Source: Melioribacteraceae bacterium (lineage in GTDB: Bacteria > Bacteroidota > Ignavibacteria > Ignavibacteriales > Melioribacteraceae). From it: a DNA stretch of 33,913 bases. The DNA lies in assembly GCA_023230485.1 (NCBI GenBank), contig JALNXG010000043.1, positions 1 to 33,913 of the forward strand. Reading direction: 5' to 3'. A model generated the notes under the pieces. The model ran no database searches and was not told where the DNA came from. It saw only the letters and a program-made list of their open reading frames with translations. Below, piece by piece: positions 24,336 to 32,564 of the stretch. A program made the position numbers and the translations under genes. Positions within the stretch are counted from its first letter, which is position 1, and each line of letters begins with the position of its first letter.

Positions 24336-27300
24336 ATGAGAAAAAATCATTTACTACTTTTTACACTTTTTGCGTTGCTCTTAGCAGTAACGCCGAAAGA
24401 ACTCACCGCACAACCCGCAGTAGGACTGCTATCAGCCCCGGCTAATGCAGATGCTACGCAGAATCGAACACCAAACTTTTCATGGACAGCAGCATTTTCG
24501 CTCGCCGGACCAGTGAGCTATGTCTTGGAAATTGATGACACAGATGCAAATTTTGCTTCCATTATATATACGTCTGACCCACAGGCAGGAACTTCATTAA
24601 ATCTACCAGGTGGAATATTAAGTTTCGGTGAGACTTATTATTGGCGTGTAAAAGCCACCAATACTAATGGAACGTCAAGTTATGCAGCATTTTCATTTTC
24701 CACCGTAGCAGCATTATCGAGCGGTTTATTATTAACTCCTGCAAATTCGGAAACATTACAACCGCTATCCCCGACCTTTACTTGGAATGCAGCAACAGGT
24801 GGAATAGGCGCATATAGTTATGTAGTGAAAGTATATTCTGATGCAGGGTTATTAACTTTAGTTCACACCTCCGCTTCTCAAGCTGGTACGAGCTATAATC
24901 TTCTTGCTCCATTAGATTATAACACACAATACTATTGGGTTGTGGAAACGACAGACAGCGATTTACCAACTGCCTCAGTCGTAACTTCCGCAACTTTTAC
25001 ATTCGTTACCTTATTAGATACTCCGGTATTAACCGGACCGGCAGACGGATTTATTTCGACCGTTTTAAATCCAAATCTTACATGGACAATGAATCCAAGT
25101 ACATCATCGGTTGTTTATGATGTTAGTGTAGAAGCAAATAATCCTCCCCCTGCTGTAATAAATGGAACCACTGGTCTAACGAATTATAGCCCTGTTGGAT
25201 TAACAGCAGCAACAAAATATTATTGGTCAGTAACAGCTAGAGTTGATGATGGCGCAAAACTTAATGACAATGAAACTAAATCAAGTGCAGTTAGATTTTT
25301 CTATACTGAATTGCCACTCCTTACTCCATATAATGGTTTAACCGGAGTAGCAATTGAGCCAACATTTACATGGACAGATGCTTCTTTTGAATCTGAATAC
25401 GAGCTTCGTGTTTCGACATCTGGTGCAAGTCAAGTAGCTTTTGATGCAAATGTTATTTATACGGATTTAGCCATTCCGGCAGATACAACATCCATGACAT
25501 ATTATGATTACACAGAAGATGATGATAATGTTGGGACTTTCCCATTCCCATTAAATAATAATACTACATATTATTGGCAGGTAGTTGCTAAAGATGGTGC
25601 AACACCTGTTCCATCTAGTATTTGGCATTTCACTACACATCCTGCTGTAACAATTAATCCGAACTGGCCTTCAAACGGAGCATTAGTTTATACAGATAAT
25701 ACAATGTTTACATGGTCAATTAATCAAGCAGTTGGAACAATGCAGTTTAAGTTTCAGGTGAAAGCATCTTTAGCTCCACCAACTGAATTAGAGTGGTCAA
25801 CTCCTGATTTCCAAGTAACGACTTCAAATCTATTTTATAGCTGGGCACCAACCGGCGGTACAAAATATTATTGGAGAGTCGTATTACTCAATGCAGGTAA
25901 TGAAGTTGTAGGTTATTCACCTGTGCGATATTTTACTACATCCGGCGGGGCTGTTACAGTTAATCCTTCTTATCCTACCGGTGGATATTTAGTTTATGAC
26001 AATGCTCCAACATTCTATTGGTATATCGGTGGCGTTGGTACAGATTTAACTTACAATTTGGAAGTAAGTACTTCCAACTTTGGAGCGGCAGTTTATAGTG
26101 CAACAAATATAAATGCCCTATACCATACAGCAATATCAAATTTAAATCCGGGTGTAACGTATTGGTGGAGAGTTCAGAGTGTTTATAAACGCGGCACACC
26201 TGAAGAAGAGCAGATAGGTGCTTGGAGCGTTGCTTCTTCATTCAAAACCAACGGAACTGGTACTTTAGTAGTTCCAACAAATTCTTATCCAACCGGTGGA
26301 GTAACAGTTTATACAACTGCACCTTATCTATATTGGTATTTAAGTGCATCGAGCATGGGATTAGTTTTTGATATAGAGATTCTTCCTCTTACTACTGCTT
26401 TTACCGGGGCACCAACATATGATGATGTAACTGATTTATTTGTTCAAGCAAGTGGATTAACACCGGGAGCTTCATATCATTGGAGAGTCAGATCAGATAA
26501 TGGTCCAGGGACAAGTGTTTGGTCAGCTCCTTCCACATTCGTTGTTGATGGAGGAATCGGTACAGCATATCCGGTAGCATCATGGCCCGTAGGCAATCCA
26601 ACGGTTTATGACGCAATGCCTTCTGTTTATTGGTATCTTGAAGGCGGAACACTTGGATTAACAAAATATACGGTTAGATGGAAAGCCGGACCAACTTCTG
26701 CAAACTGGAATATGACTTATGGTGGTACGGCAGACGTAAATGATTTGAATCAAACATTCTATACATTCGCTGCACCATTAAATTATGGAACAACATATTA
26801 TTGGGCAGTTGCCTCTTATGATGGAACTACATATTCAGCTTGGTCAGAAGGTTCCTTCACATTGGCAGGCGGTCCTAGTAGTGGTTTAGTTGATTTAACT
26901 TATCCTATCGGCGGTGTTACAGTTTATTCCTCAAATGTTGATCTTTACTGGTACTGGACAGGTTCATCAGCCGGGATACAAGGATTTGAGGTTGTATATA
27001 GCAATTCAGATGTATTCTTCCCATTAGCTACAACAACGATTGCGGCAGGAGTTCAAGGAACAAATACATTTGCCAATCTTACAGGACTTACACCGGGAGC
27101 TACATATTTCTGGAAAGTTAGAGCTTGGTATGGTGGTGCTTCTTATTCATCATTCTCTGCAACTGAAGAATTTACAATTGATGCAGGACCTGCATTTGCT
27201 ATTCAGCCAAGAATTGGCGGGCCTGCAAATAACCTTACAATCAATACATCCTCCCCTGTTTTATCCTGGATGACACCATCTGCACCAACAGCTACTTTAG

Positions 27301-27806
27301 CTTATGAACTGGAAGTAGCTGATAATGCTAAGATGGAAAATTCAGCAACATATTCAGGATTAAGTTCACCTTCTTACAAGGTAACCGGATTAGAAGAGAA
27401 TAAAGAATATTTCTGGCGTGTTAGAAGTAAAACAGAAGACGATAAATATTCTAATTATTCAGGTGTTGCTAAATTCAAAACAGGCAGCGGAATTACTGCA
27501 ATTGAAGAGGAAACAGCTGTTATACCTACTGATTTTAATGTAGAACAGAATTATCCTAATCCGTTTAATCCTTCAACAACAATTAAATATGCACTCCCTG
27601 TTGAAGCTTTAGTTACTGTAAAAATCTACAACATGTTAGGTCAAGAAATTAAAACATTGATCAACAATAATAAACCTGCAGGAAGTTATTCAGTAATGTG
27701 GAATGGCGATGACAACTTTGGAAATAAAGTTTCATCTGGTGCTTATATATATTCAGTAAAAGCAGGCGAATATTTCACGAATAAGAAAATGCTATTAATA
27801 AAATAA
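24336..27806 (+). CDS. giant Fn3-like repeat surface protein with T9SS sorting domain
   Basis: The 1156 residues have a signal peptide (1-25, cleavage near LTAQ). About ten repeats of roughly 100 residues follow, each with an aromatic core such as YYWRVKA, YYWVVET, YYWSVTA, YYWQVVA, YYWRVVL, YWWRVQS, YHWRVRS, YYWAVAS, YFWKVRA and YFWRVRS. This is the fibronectin type III/DUF4962-like surface repeat pattern. Four middle repeats share a subfamily motif (Y/WP-x-GG-x-x-VY...YWY). The type IX sorting domain starts at about 1066 (NYPNPFNPSTTIKY) and ends in KKMLLIK. No catalytic domain is seen. A role in adhesion, matrix or carbohydrate contact is inference. The SD is GAGAGGG before the ATG. The 237 nt upstream hold no other supported feature. 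Confidence 0.9.
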   Translation: MRKNHLLLFTLFALLLAVTPKELTAQPAVGLLSAPANADATQNRTPNFSWTAAFSLAGPVSYVLEIDDTDANFASIIYTSDPQAGTSLNLPGGILSFGETYYWRVKATNTNGTSSYAAFSFSTVAALSSGLLLTPANSETLQPLSPTFTWNAATGGIGAYSYVVKVYSDAGLLTLVHTSASQAGTSYNLLAPLDYNTQYYWVVETTDSDLPTASVVTSATFTFVTLLDTPVLTGPADGFISTVLNPNLTWTMNPSTSSVVYDVSVEANNPPPAVINGTTGLTNYSPVGLTAATKYYWSVTARVDDGAKLNDNETKSSAVRFFYTELPLLTPYNGLTGVAIEPTFTWTDASFESEYELRVSTSGASQVAFDANVIYTDLAIPADTTSMTYYDYTEDDDNVGTFPFPLNNNTTYYWQVVAKDGATPVPSSIWHFTTHPAVTINPNWPSNGALVYTDNTMFTWSINQAVGTMQFKFQVKASLAPPTELEWSTPDFQVTTSNLFYSWAPTGGTKYYWRVVLLNAGNEVVGYSPVRYFTTSGGAVTVNPSYPTGGYLVYDNAPTFYWYIGGVGTDLTYNLEVSTSNFGAAVYSATNINALYHTAISNLNPGVTYWWRVQSVYKRGTPEEEQIGAWSVASSFKTNGTGTLVVPTNSYPTGGVTVYTTAPYLYWYLSASSMGLVFDIEILPLTTAFTGAPTYDDVTDLFVQASGLTPGASYHWRVRSDNGPGTSVWSAPSTFVVDGGIGTAYPVASWPVGNPTVYDAMPSVYWYLEGGTLGLTKYTVRWKAGPTSANWNMTYGGTADVNDLNQTFYTFAAPLNYGTTYYWAVASYDGTTYSAWSEGSFTLAGGPSSGLVDLTYPIGGVTVYSSNVDLYWYWTGSSAGIQGFEVVYSNSDVFFPLATTTIAAGVQGTNTFANLTGLTPGATYFWKVRAWYGGASYSSFSATEEFTIDAGPAFAIQPRIGGPANNLTINTSSPVLSWMTPSAPTATLAYELEVADNAKMENSATYSGLSSPSYKVTGLEENKEYFWRVRSKTEDDKYSNYSGVAKFKTGSGITAIEEETAVIPTDFNVEQNYPNPFNPSTTIKYALPVEALVTVKIYNMLGQEIKTLINNNKPAGSYSVMWNGDDNFGNKVSSGAYIYSVKAGEYFTNKKMLLIK

Positions 27807-27812
27807 TATTTA

Positions 27813-27846
27813 CCCCTGTTAGAAATATCAGGGGATTTATTTTTTA
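27813..27846 (+). terminator. terminator after the repeat protein gene
   Basis: CCCCTG (27813-27818) pairs with CAGGGG (27829-27834) around a 10-nt loop, followed by ATTTATTTTTT. It starts 7 nt after the stop codon. Confidence 0.85.
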
Positions 27847-27879
27847 ATAATTTATTCTAATTAAATGGGAGACATAAAC

Positions 27880-27966
27880 ATGTTGAGATTCGTAGCAGTA
27901 GTCCTTGTGTTACTTTTGGTTGTTGTTTCTGCAATTTATGCAAGTTATGCAACTTACCTCCAATAG
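27880..27966 (+). CDS. 28-residue single-pass membrane peptide
   Basis: I do not recognise it. The frame reads MLRFVAVVLVLLLVVVSAIY then ASYATYLQ and stops at TAG: a positively charged start, about 18 hydrophobic residues and a short polar end. GGGAGA lies about seven bases upstream of the ATG. It stands alone between two strong terminators, which argues for its own short transcript. Comparable tiny proteins are accessory subunits of membrane complexes (KdpF or CydX size), type I toxin peptides (TisB size) or membrane stress peptides; nothing here picks one. An exact 17-bp palindrome (27969-27985) follows the stop. No cysteine is present, so it is not a lipoprotein. Confidence 0.6.
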   Translation: MLRFVAVVLVLLLVVVSAIYASYATYLQ

Positions 27967-27991
27967 AAAAACAATATTATTGTTTAATTTT

Positions 27992-28017
27992 AAGGGCACT
28001 CAGTGCCCTTTTTTTTT
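27992..28017 (+). terminator. strong Rho-independent terminator
   Basis: AAGGGCAC (27992-27999) pairs perfectly with GTGCCCTT (28003-28010) around the loop TCA, followed by nine T. It closes the small-peptide transcript 26 nt after its stop codon and separates it from the corrinoid operon. Confidence 0.95.
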
Positions 28018-28105
28018 GACTTTCATATAGATATTGTTAAATTCTATTCAAATAATTCTAAAATATTCCGATAATATACTTAACGCAATAATTTACGAGG
28101 TCTAA

Positions 28106-28768
28106 GTGATTTCCCAGCAAATTAAAAGTTTACTTCAAGCTTTGAAAGTTTCGGACAGACACGCAGCAAATGATATTGTAGATGAATATGCTCACGAAAA
28201 TAATTATGAAGCTGCACTTCAGAATTTAGTTGAACCCGCCCTTCACTTATTCGGAGAATACTGGATGAAAAATCCAGATATTAGTCTAGCTAATGGATAC
28301 ATAGCCGGAAAGATTGCAGAAGATATCCTCTTAAAAACAGCCGAAGAATACAACAAAAGAAATATTGAAAAAACATACAAAGGAATTGCAGTAGTCGGAA
28401 ACATTGAAGACGATTATCATTCCCTTGGAAGACGATTAGTATCTGTATTTTTAGAAGCATCGGGCTGGGAGGTTCATGATCTGGGGAACGACGTACTTCC
28501 CGAAGAATTTATTAATTGTGCACTTGATAAAGGAGCAAAAGTTATCGGTGCCTCTGCTATGATGTTTGTGAATGCTAAGAATATTAAGAAGCTCCGGGAC
28601 GAGATTGATAATAGAGGATATAAAGATAAATTGATGTTAGCAGTCGGCGGAGCGATATTTAATCTCCGACCAGAATTAGTTGAGAAAGTTGGCGGAGATG
28701 GTTCTGCACCAAATGCTATTTCCGCAGTGAAACTTTTTGAAGAACTCTCCATGAGGAGCAAGTTATGA
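28106..28768 (+). CDS. corrinoid (B12)-binding protein of the methyltransferase type
   Basis: Cytoplasmic cobalamin carrier like MtbC/MttC/MtaC. Of 220 residues, about 1-85 form the helical cap (B12-binding_2) domain. About 92-215 form the Rossmann-like B12-binding domain with the cobalt-ligand motif D103-Y-H105-S-L-G108 (DxHxxG), GASAMMF in place of the SxL region, and AVGGAIF for the nucleotide tail. In known systems it accepts a methyl group from a substrate-specific enzyme and donates it through a UroD-fold partner. The next gene overlaps by four bases (ATGA) and encodes such a partner. The start is GTG with GAGG six bases upstream. No substrate methyltransferase (MtaB/MttB type) or corrinoid-reactivating ferredoxin lies nearby, which is unusual. 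Confidence 0.92.
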   Translation: MISQQIKSLLQALKVSDRHAANDIVDEYAHENNYEAALQNLVEPALHLFGEYWMKNPDISLANGYIAGKIAEDILLKTAEEYNKRNIEKTYKGIAVVGNIEDDYHSLGRRLVSVFLEASGWEVHDLGNDVLPEEFINCALDKGAKVIGASAMMFVNAKNIKKLRDEIDNRGYKDKLMLAVGGAIFNLRPELVEKVGGDGSAPNAISAVKLFEELSMRSKL

Positions 28769-29802
28769 ATAGCTTTGAAAGAATTCTTGCAACTGCTCAA
28801 GGTGCGCCCGTTGATAGAAGACCCTTTAGTTTATTATTGAGTTTATATGGAGCGGGAATTATTAATGCTCCGTTGAAGGAATACTATTCCAATTCTGATA
28901 TTTATTGTGAAGGACAGTGCGCTGCATATGAAACTTTCAAGCCTGATTTTATATATGCTCCATTTTCTGTACCTTTATTAGGTGCAGCTTTCGGAAGTGA
29001 ATTAAAATACTTTGAAAATTTCCCTCCCAATTTAAGAAAACCCATATTTTCAAATCCCGATGCGATTGCTACTCTCCCACCTCCAAAAGCAGAGAACTTT
29101 CCGAAATTGAAATATTTTTTAGATATTGTTCAAAAATTATCATCAAAATATACAACCCAAGTTCCGGTAGCTGCAATTACTCTGAACCCGGTTGATATTC
29201 CCATTGTATTATTTGGATTGGAAAAATGGCTTGAGATTGTTTTATTTGATAAAACAGGCACAAAAAAAATTTTAGATTATACAATACCTTTTTGTTTAGA
29301 TTTTAATTCCTCTCTTTTAGCAAATGGAACAACATTTTTAGTAATGCCATCCGTATTCTTAAATCCCTCCATTGTTACAAGAGAAATTGTAGAAAATTTT
29401 TTACCTATAATCAATTCTTTTAATTCAGAGACGAAAGGATATATAATAAACCATTCAGGCGGGACAAGATTCTTACCTTTTATTGATTTGTATAAAGACT
29501 CCCCCAATACAATCGCCTATGTTGTAAGTGGTGATGAGGACTTAAAAATTGCTCGTGCTAAATTAGGGACTAAAAAGATTTTAGCAGGAAATATTAATGG
29601 TCCGGAATTGATAAATCTTTCTCCGGAAAAGATTTATAAAAATACTATTTCTATTTTAGAACTGATGGAAGATGACCCTTATTTTGTTCTTGCGACTTCT
29701 AATGCAGATATACCACTAAAAACACCCATTGAAAAAATCAAAATGATTAAAGAAGCAATAAATGAGAAAGCGAGAATCCTGTATGCAAGATCAAAAATTT
29801 AA
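28765..29802 (+). CDS. uroporphyrinogen decarboxylase-fold methyltransferase-like protein (MtaA/CmuA superfamily)
   Basis: The 345 residues match the UroD/MtaA superfamily over their length: NSFERILATAQGAPVDRRPF at the N-terminus, LAGNINGPELI in the middle, and a C-terminal PLKTPIEKIKMIKEAI. MtaA-type enzymes use zinc bound by HxC and a later Cys. Here the first site reads HSGG (H230, then Ser and Gly) and the second reads ATSNAD (310-315) where Cys is expected, so both cysteines are missing. UroD itself has a different N-terminal Arg motif, absent here. It may bind a different methyl acceptor, use another metal site, or have become a binding or sensing partner. Its gene is coupled by four bases to the corrinoid protein and overlaps the DUF1638 gene. 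Confidence 0.85.
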   Translation: MNSFERILATAQGAPVDRRPFSLLLSLYGAGIINAPLKEYYSNSDIYCEGQCAAYETFKPDFIYAPFSVPLLGAAFGSELKYFENFPPNLRKPIFSNPDAIATLPPPKAENFPKLKYFLDIVQKLSSKYTTQVPVAAITLNPVDIPIVLFGLEKWLEIVLFDKTGTKKILDYTIPFCLDFNSSLLANGTTFLVMPSVFLNPSIVTREIVENFLPIINSFNSETKGYIINHSGGTRFLPFIDLYKDSPNTIAYVVSGDEDLKIARAKLGTKKILAGNINGPELINLSPEKIYKNTISILELMEDDPYFVLATSNADIPLKTPIEKIKMIKEAINEKARILYARSKI

Positions 29803-30400
29803 GTGTATCTCTTGTTCAATATTTAAAGATATTTTAGAAGCGGTAAAGAGGAAGAATGATATAAATATAGAACTAACTTACATTTCTTCGATGCTACATA
29901 TGTTTCCACAAAAATTAGAAAAATCATTAAGTAAAAAACTTGATGACATAAAAGAAGATGAAAAGATATTATTGCTTTTTGGCGATTGTCATCCGCATAT
30001 GAACGAAATGGAAGTTGATAATAAAATTGTGAGGATGCCCGGAATTAATTGTATAGAAATATTATTAGAAAAGGATGAATATAGAAGATTAAGAAAAGAG
30101 GGTGCCTTTTTCCTTCTATCGGAATGGACTCATAGATGGAGAGAAGTATTTATGGAAGAATTAGGTTTATCCGAAGAAGTGGCAAAAGGGTTCTTTAACG
30201 ACTGTCACACTAAACTTATTTATTTAGATACAAAGGTAAGTGAAATCCCTGTTAAAATTTTAGATGATATTTCTAATTTTACAGGTCTTCCATATGAAAT
30301 TTTGGAAATCGATTTGGAAGTAATATCAACTAGGGTAAAAGATTTGATTAATAATTTTTCAAATACACCTGACGGAATAGAACGTGAACAAACGGTTTAA
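29762..30400 (+). CDS. DUF1638 family protein
   Basis: Function unknown; DUF1638 proteins are repeatedly found beside corrinoid proteins and methyltransferases. Of 212 residues, the family pattern is visible: an N-terminal Cys region (C15-I-S-C18), LLLFGDCHPHM (about 77-87), MPGINCIEILLEKDEYRRL (about 98-116), FFLLSEWTHRW (about 121-131) and a later FFNDCHTKLIYLDT. The spaced Cys/His residues could bind a metal or corrinoid. The start at 29762 overlaps the upstream gene by 41 nt; ATG 29783 (seven residues shorter) is an equally possible start, and neither has a strong SD. The stop overlaps the kinase start by 17 nt, so all four genes of this cluster are chained. Confidence 0.82.
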   Translation: MRKRESCMQDQKFKCISCSIFKDILEAVKRKNDINIELTYISSMLHMFPQKLEKSLSKKLDDIKEDEKILLLFGDCHPHMNEMEVDNKIVRMPGINCIEILLEKDEYRRLRKEGAFFLLSEWTHRWREVFMEELGLSEEVAKGFFNDCHTKLIYLDTKVSEIPVKILDDISNFTGLPYEILEIDLEVISTRVKDLINNFSNTPDGIEREQTV

Positions 30401-32564
30401 AGATAATGCTTTTAGAGAGATGGCATTCGATATTTATGAAAAAGTATTGGAATCCTCTCATAATCCGAGCATAGCTGCAGATGTTCTTACTATGCATTTA
30501 AGAGAACTTACAGGTGCAAGAGCAATCTTGATTTACAAATATAATTCAAAAAATGATATTTCATTTCTATCCATCAATCCCAAAAGAAAACAATCATCCT
30601 TCAAAGAAGAAATTTTATTTGACTATACAAAAAAGTATTATGAAAACAAGAAAATAAGAATAATTAAGACTGAAATTCCTTTTGTTGAACTCAAAGACGA
30701 TGAAATTTATACAAAGATAATTGTTCCATTAATATATAATGAAGAAAAGATTGGTGAAATCCTACTTATCAATCTTCACGAAAATGAGCATATAAAAGAA
30801 GTAATTCTCACTTTGGAATTTCTCTCAAATATAATGTCATTAGTAATCAGGAATTCAATCCAATATGAAAACCAAGAAGAGATAATTAGACACCGGACAG
30901 AAAAAATAGTAGAAAATCAGAGTAGTATTCTTCATTTAAATTCAGTACTTGCTGCGATAAGAAATGTAAATCAGCTAATAGTAAAAGTGGAGAATGAAAA
31001 CGAACTTATAAGAGAAACATGTCAACTATTGATTGAAAAAAGGGGTTACCTTCAGTCATGGATAATTTTATTAGATAAAAATAAAGACATAATAGAATAT
31101 TCTTACAGTGGTAATTCTGAGAAAAAATATGAGATAGAGGAAATATTCGGGAATAATAAATTATTGGAATTGCATAAAAAGGTTTTAGAAACTGATGGAT
31201 TAGTAATAATCAGAGAAAATAATATTAACTGCCCTGATTGCCCAATTTTATATAATTCTAAATTTTATGGCTCATTATTATATCCACTTAAAAACGGGAA
31301 TAATTTTTTCGGTATTATTTCAGTTGCAATTCTTAGGGAATTCTTAGATTCAGCCGAAGAACAAGAGCTATTTATTGAATTAGCCAATGACATTAGCTTT
31401 GCATTAAATAAAATGCATATAGAAAAGGAGAAACAGAATGCATTAAATTTACTTTTGGAGGAAGAGCAAAAATTTAAAACTCTTTTTGAATCAAGCGAAG
31501 CCGTTATGTTTATTTCAAATATAGAAAGTGGGAAAATTATTGACTCAAATGATTCAGCCGCTAATTTCTATGGATATGAGAAAACATATATTAATGAGAA
31601 CATCTATTTATATGACTTAAATACATTACCAAAAGATATAGTATTGGATTATATTGGTAGAGCAGTGAAGAAAGAGATGAATCATTTTCATTTTAAGCAT
31701 AAGCTTTCTAATGGTAACTTGAGAGAAGTAGAAGTATATTCGAATCCTTTTGTATATAAAGATCAGAAATTTTTATATTCGATAGTATTTGATGTAACGG
31801 AAAAGAAGCGGAATGAATCAGAAATTGCAAGGATGATCGAAGAATTAATAAAAGCCAAAGATATAGCGGTAAAATCAGAAATATTAAAATCTGAATTTTT
31901 AGCGCAAATGTCCCACGAAATTAGAACTCCTATTAACGTGATACTAAGCTTTACAAACTTGATAAGAGACGAAGTGGAATCAACAATAGACCCTGAATTA
32001 TTTGAAGGTTTTAATAGCGTTAATTCAGCAAGTAAAAGAATAATTAGGACCATAGACTTAATCTTAAACATGTCCGAAGTTCAAACTAAATCCTATGATG
32101 CAGTATTTAAAAAAATAAATTTAATAGATGACATTTTGAAAAAATTTATTAATGAATATACGTCTTATGCAAAAGGAAAGGGATTACAATTAGGGCTGAC
32201 GACTAACGGTAATAATTTTAATATTTTGGGGGATGAATATAGTGTTAATCAGATTTTTGCAAACTTGATTGATAATGCAATCAAATATACCAATAAAGGT
32301 AAAGTTACAATTGAGGTTACAAACGAGGATAAATATTTATTCGTGAAGATTAAGGATACCGGCATTGGAATGAGTGAAGACTATTTGGATTCAATATTTA
32401 AACCATTTCGTCAAGAAGAACAAGGTTATACAAGGTCATTCGAAGGAAATGGATTAGGTTTGGCATTAGTTAAAAATTATTGCGATTTAAATAAGGCTGA
32501 GATTTTTGTCGAAAGCCTAAAAGGAGAAGGTTCGGTGTTTACGGTAAAATTCTTAGCTATTTAA
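30384..32564 (+). CDS. GAF-GAF-PAS sensor histidine kinase
   Basis: Soluble sensor kinase of 726 residues with no membrane helix. Order: GAF-like domain 1 (about 15-160), helix and linker, GAF-like domain 2 (about 190-350) containing a CPDC motif (C283, C286), PAS domain (about 362-472, SSEAVMFISNIESGKIIDSN), HisKA with the phospho-accepting His511 in FLAQMSHEIRTPINVIL, and HATPase_c with N-box NLIDNAIKYTNKG, G1 DTGIGMS, F-box IFKPF and G2 GNGLGLALVK. All catalytic motifs look intact. There is no receiver domain and no response regulator in the window. The GTG start lies 17 nt inside the DUF1638 gene (GGAA upstream), which ties the kinase to the corrinoid cluster. Confidence 0.9.
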   Translation: MNKRFKDNAFREMAFDIYEKVLESSHNPSIAADVLTMHLRELTGARAILIYKYNSKNDISFLSINPKRKQSSFKEEILFDYTKKYYENKKIRIIKTEIPFVELKDDEIYTKIIVPLIYNEEKIGEILLINLHENEHIKEVILTLEFLSNIMSLVIRNSIQYENQEEIIRHRTEKIVENQSSILHLNSVLAAIRNVNQLIVKVENENELIRETCQLLIEKRGYLQSWIILLDKNKDIIEYSYSGNSEKKYEIEEIFGNNKLLELHKKVLETDGLVIIRENNINCPDCPILYNSKFYGSLLYPLKNGNNFFGIISVAILREFLDSAEEQELFIELANDISFALNKMHIEKEKQNALNLLLEEEQKFKTLFESSEAVMFISNIESGKIIDSNDSAANFYGYEKTYINENIYLYDLNTLPKDIVLDYIGRAVKKEMNHFHFKHKLSNGNLREVEVYSNPFVYKDQKFLYSIVFDVTEKKRNESEIARMIEELIKAKDIAVKSEILKSEFLAQMSHEIRTPINVILSFTNLIRDEVESTIDPELFEGFNSVNSASKRIIRTIDLILNMSEVQTKSYDAVFKKINLIDDILKKFINEYTSYAKGKGLQLGLTTNGNNFNILGDEYSVNQIFANLIDNAIKYTNKGKVTIEVTNEDKYLFVKIKDTGIGMSEDYLDSIFKPFRQEEQGYTRSFEGNGLGLALVKNYCDLNKAEIFVESLKGEGSVFTVKFLAI

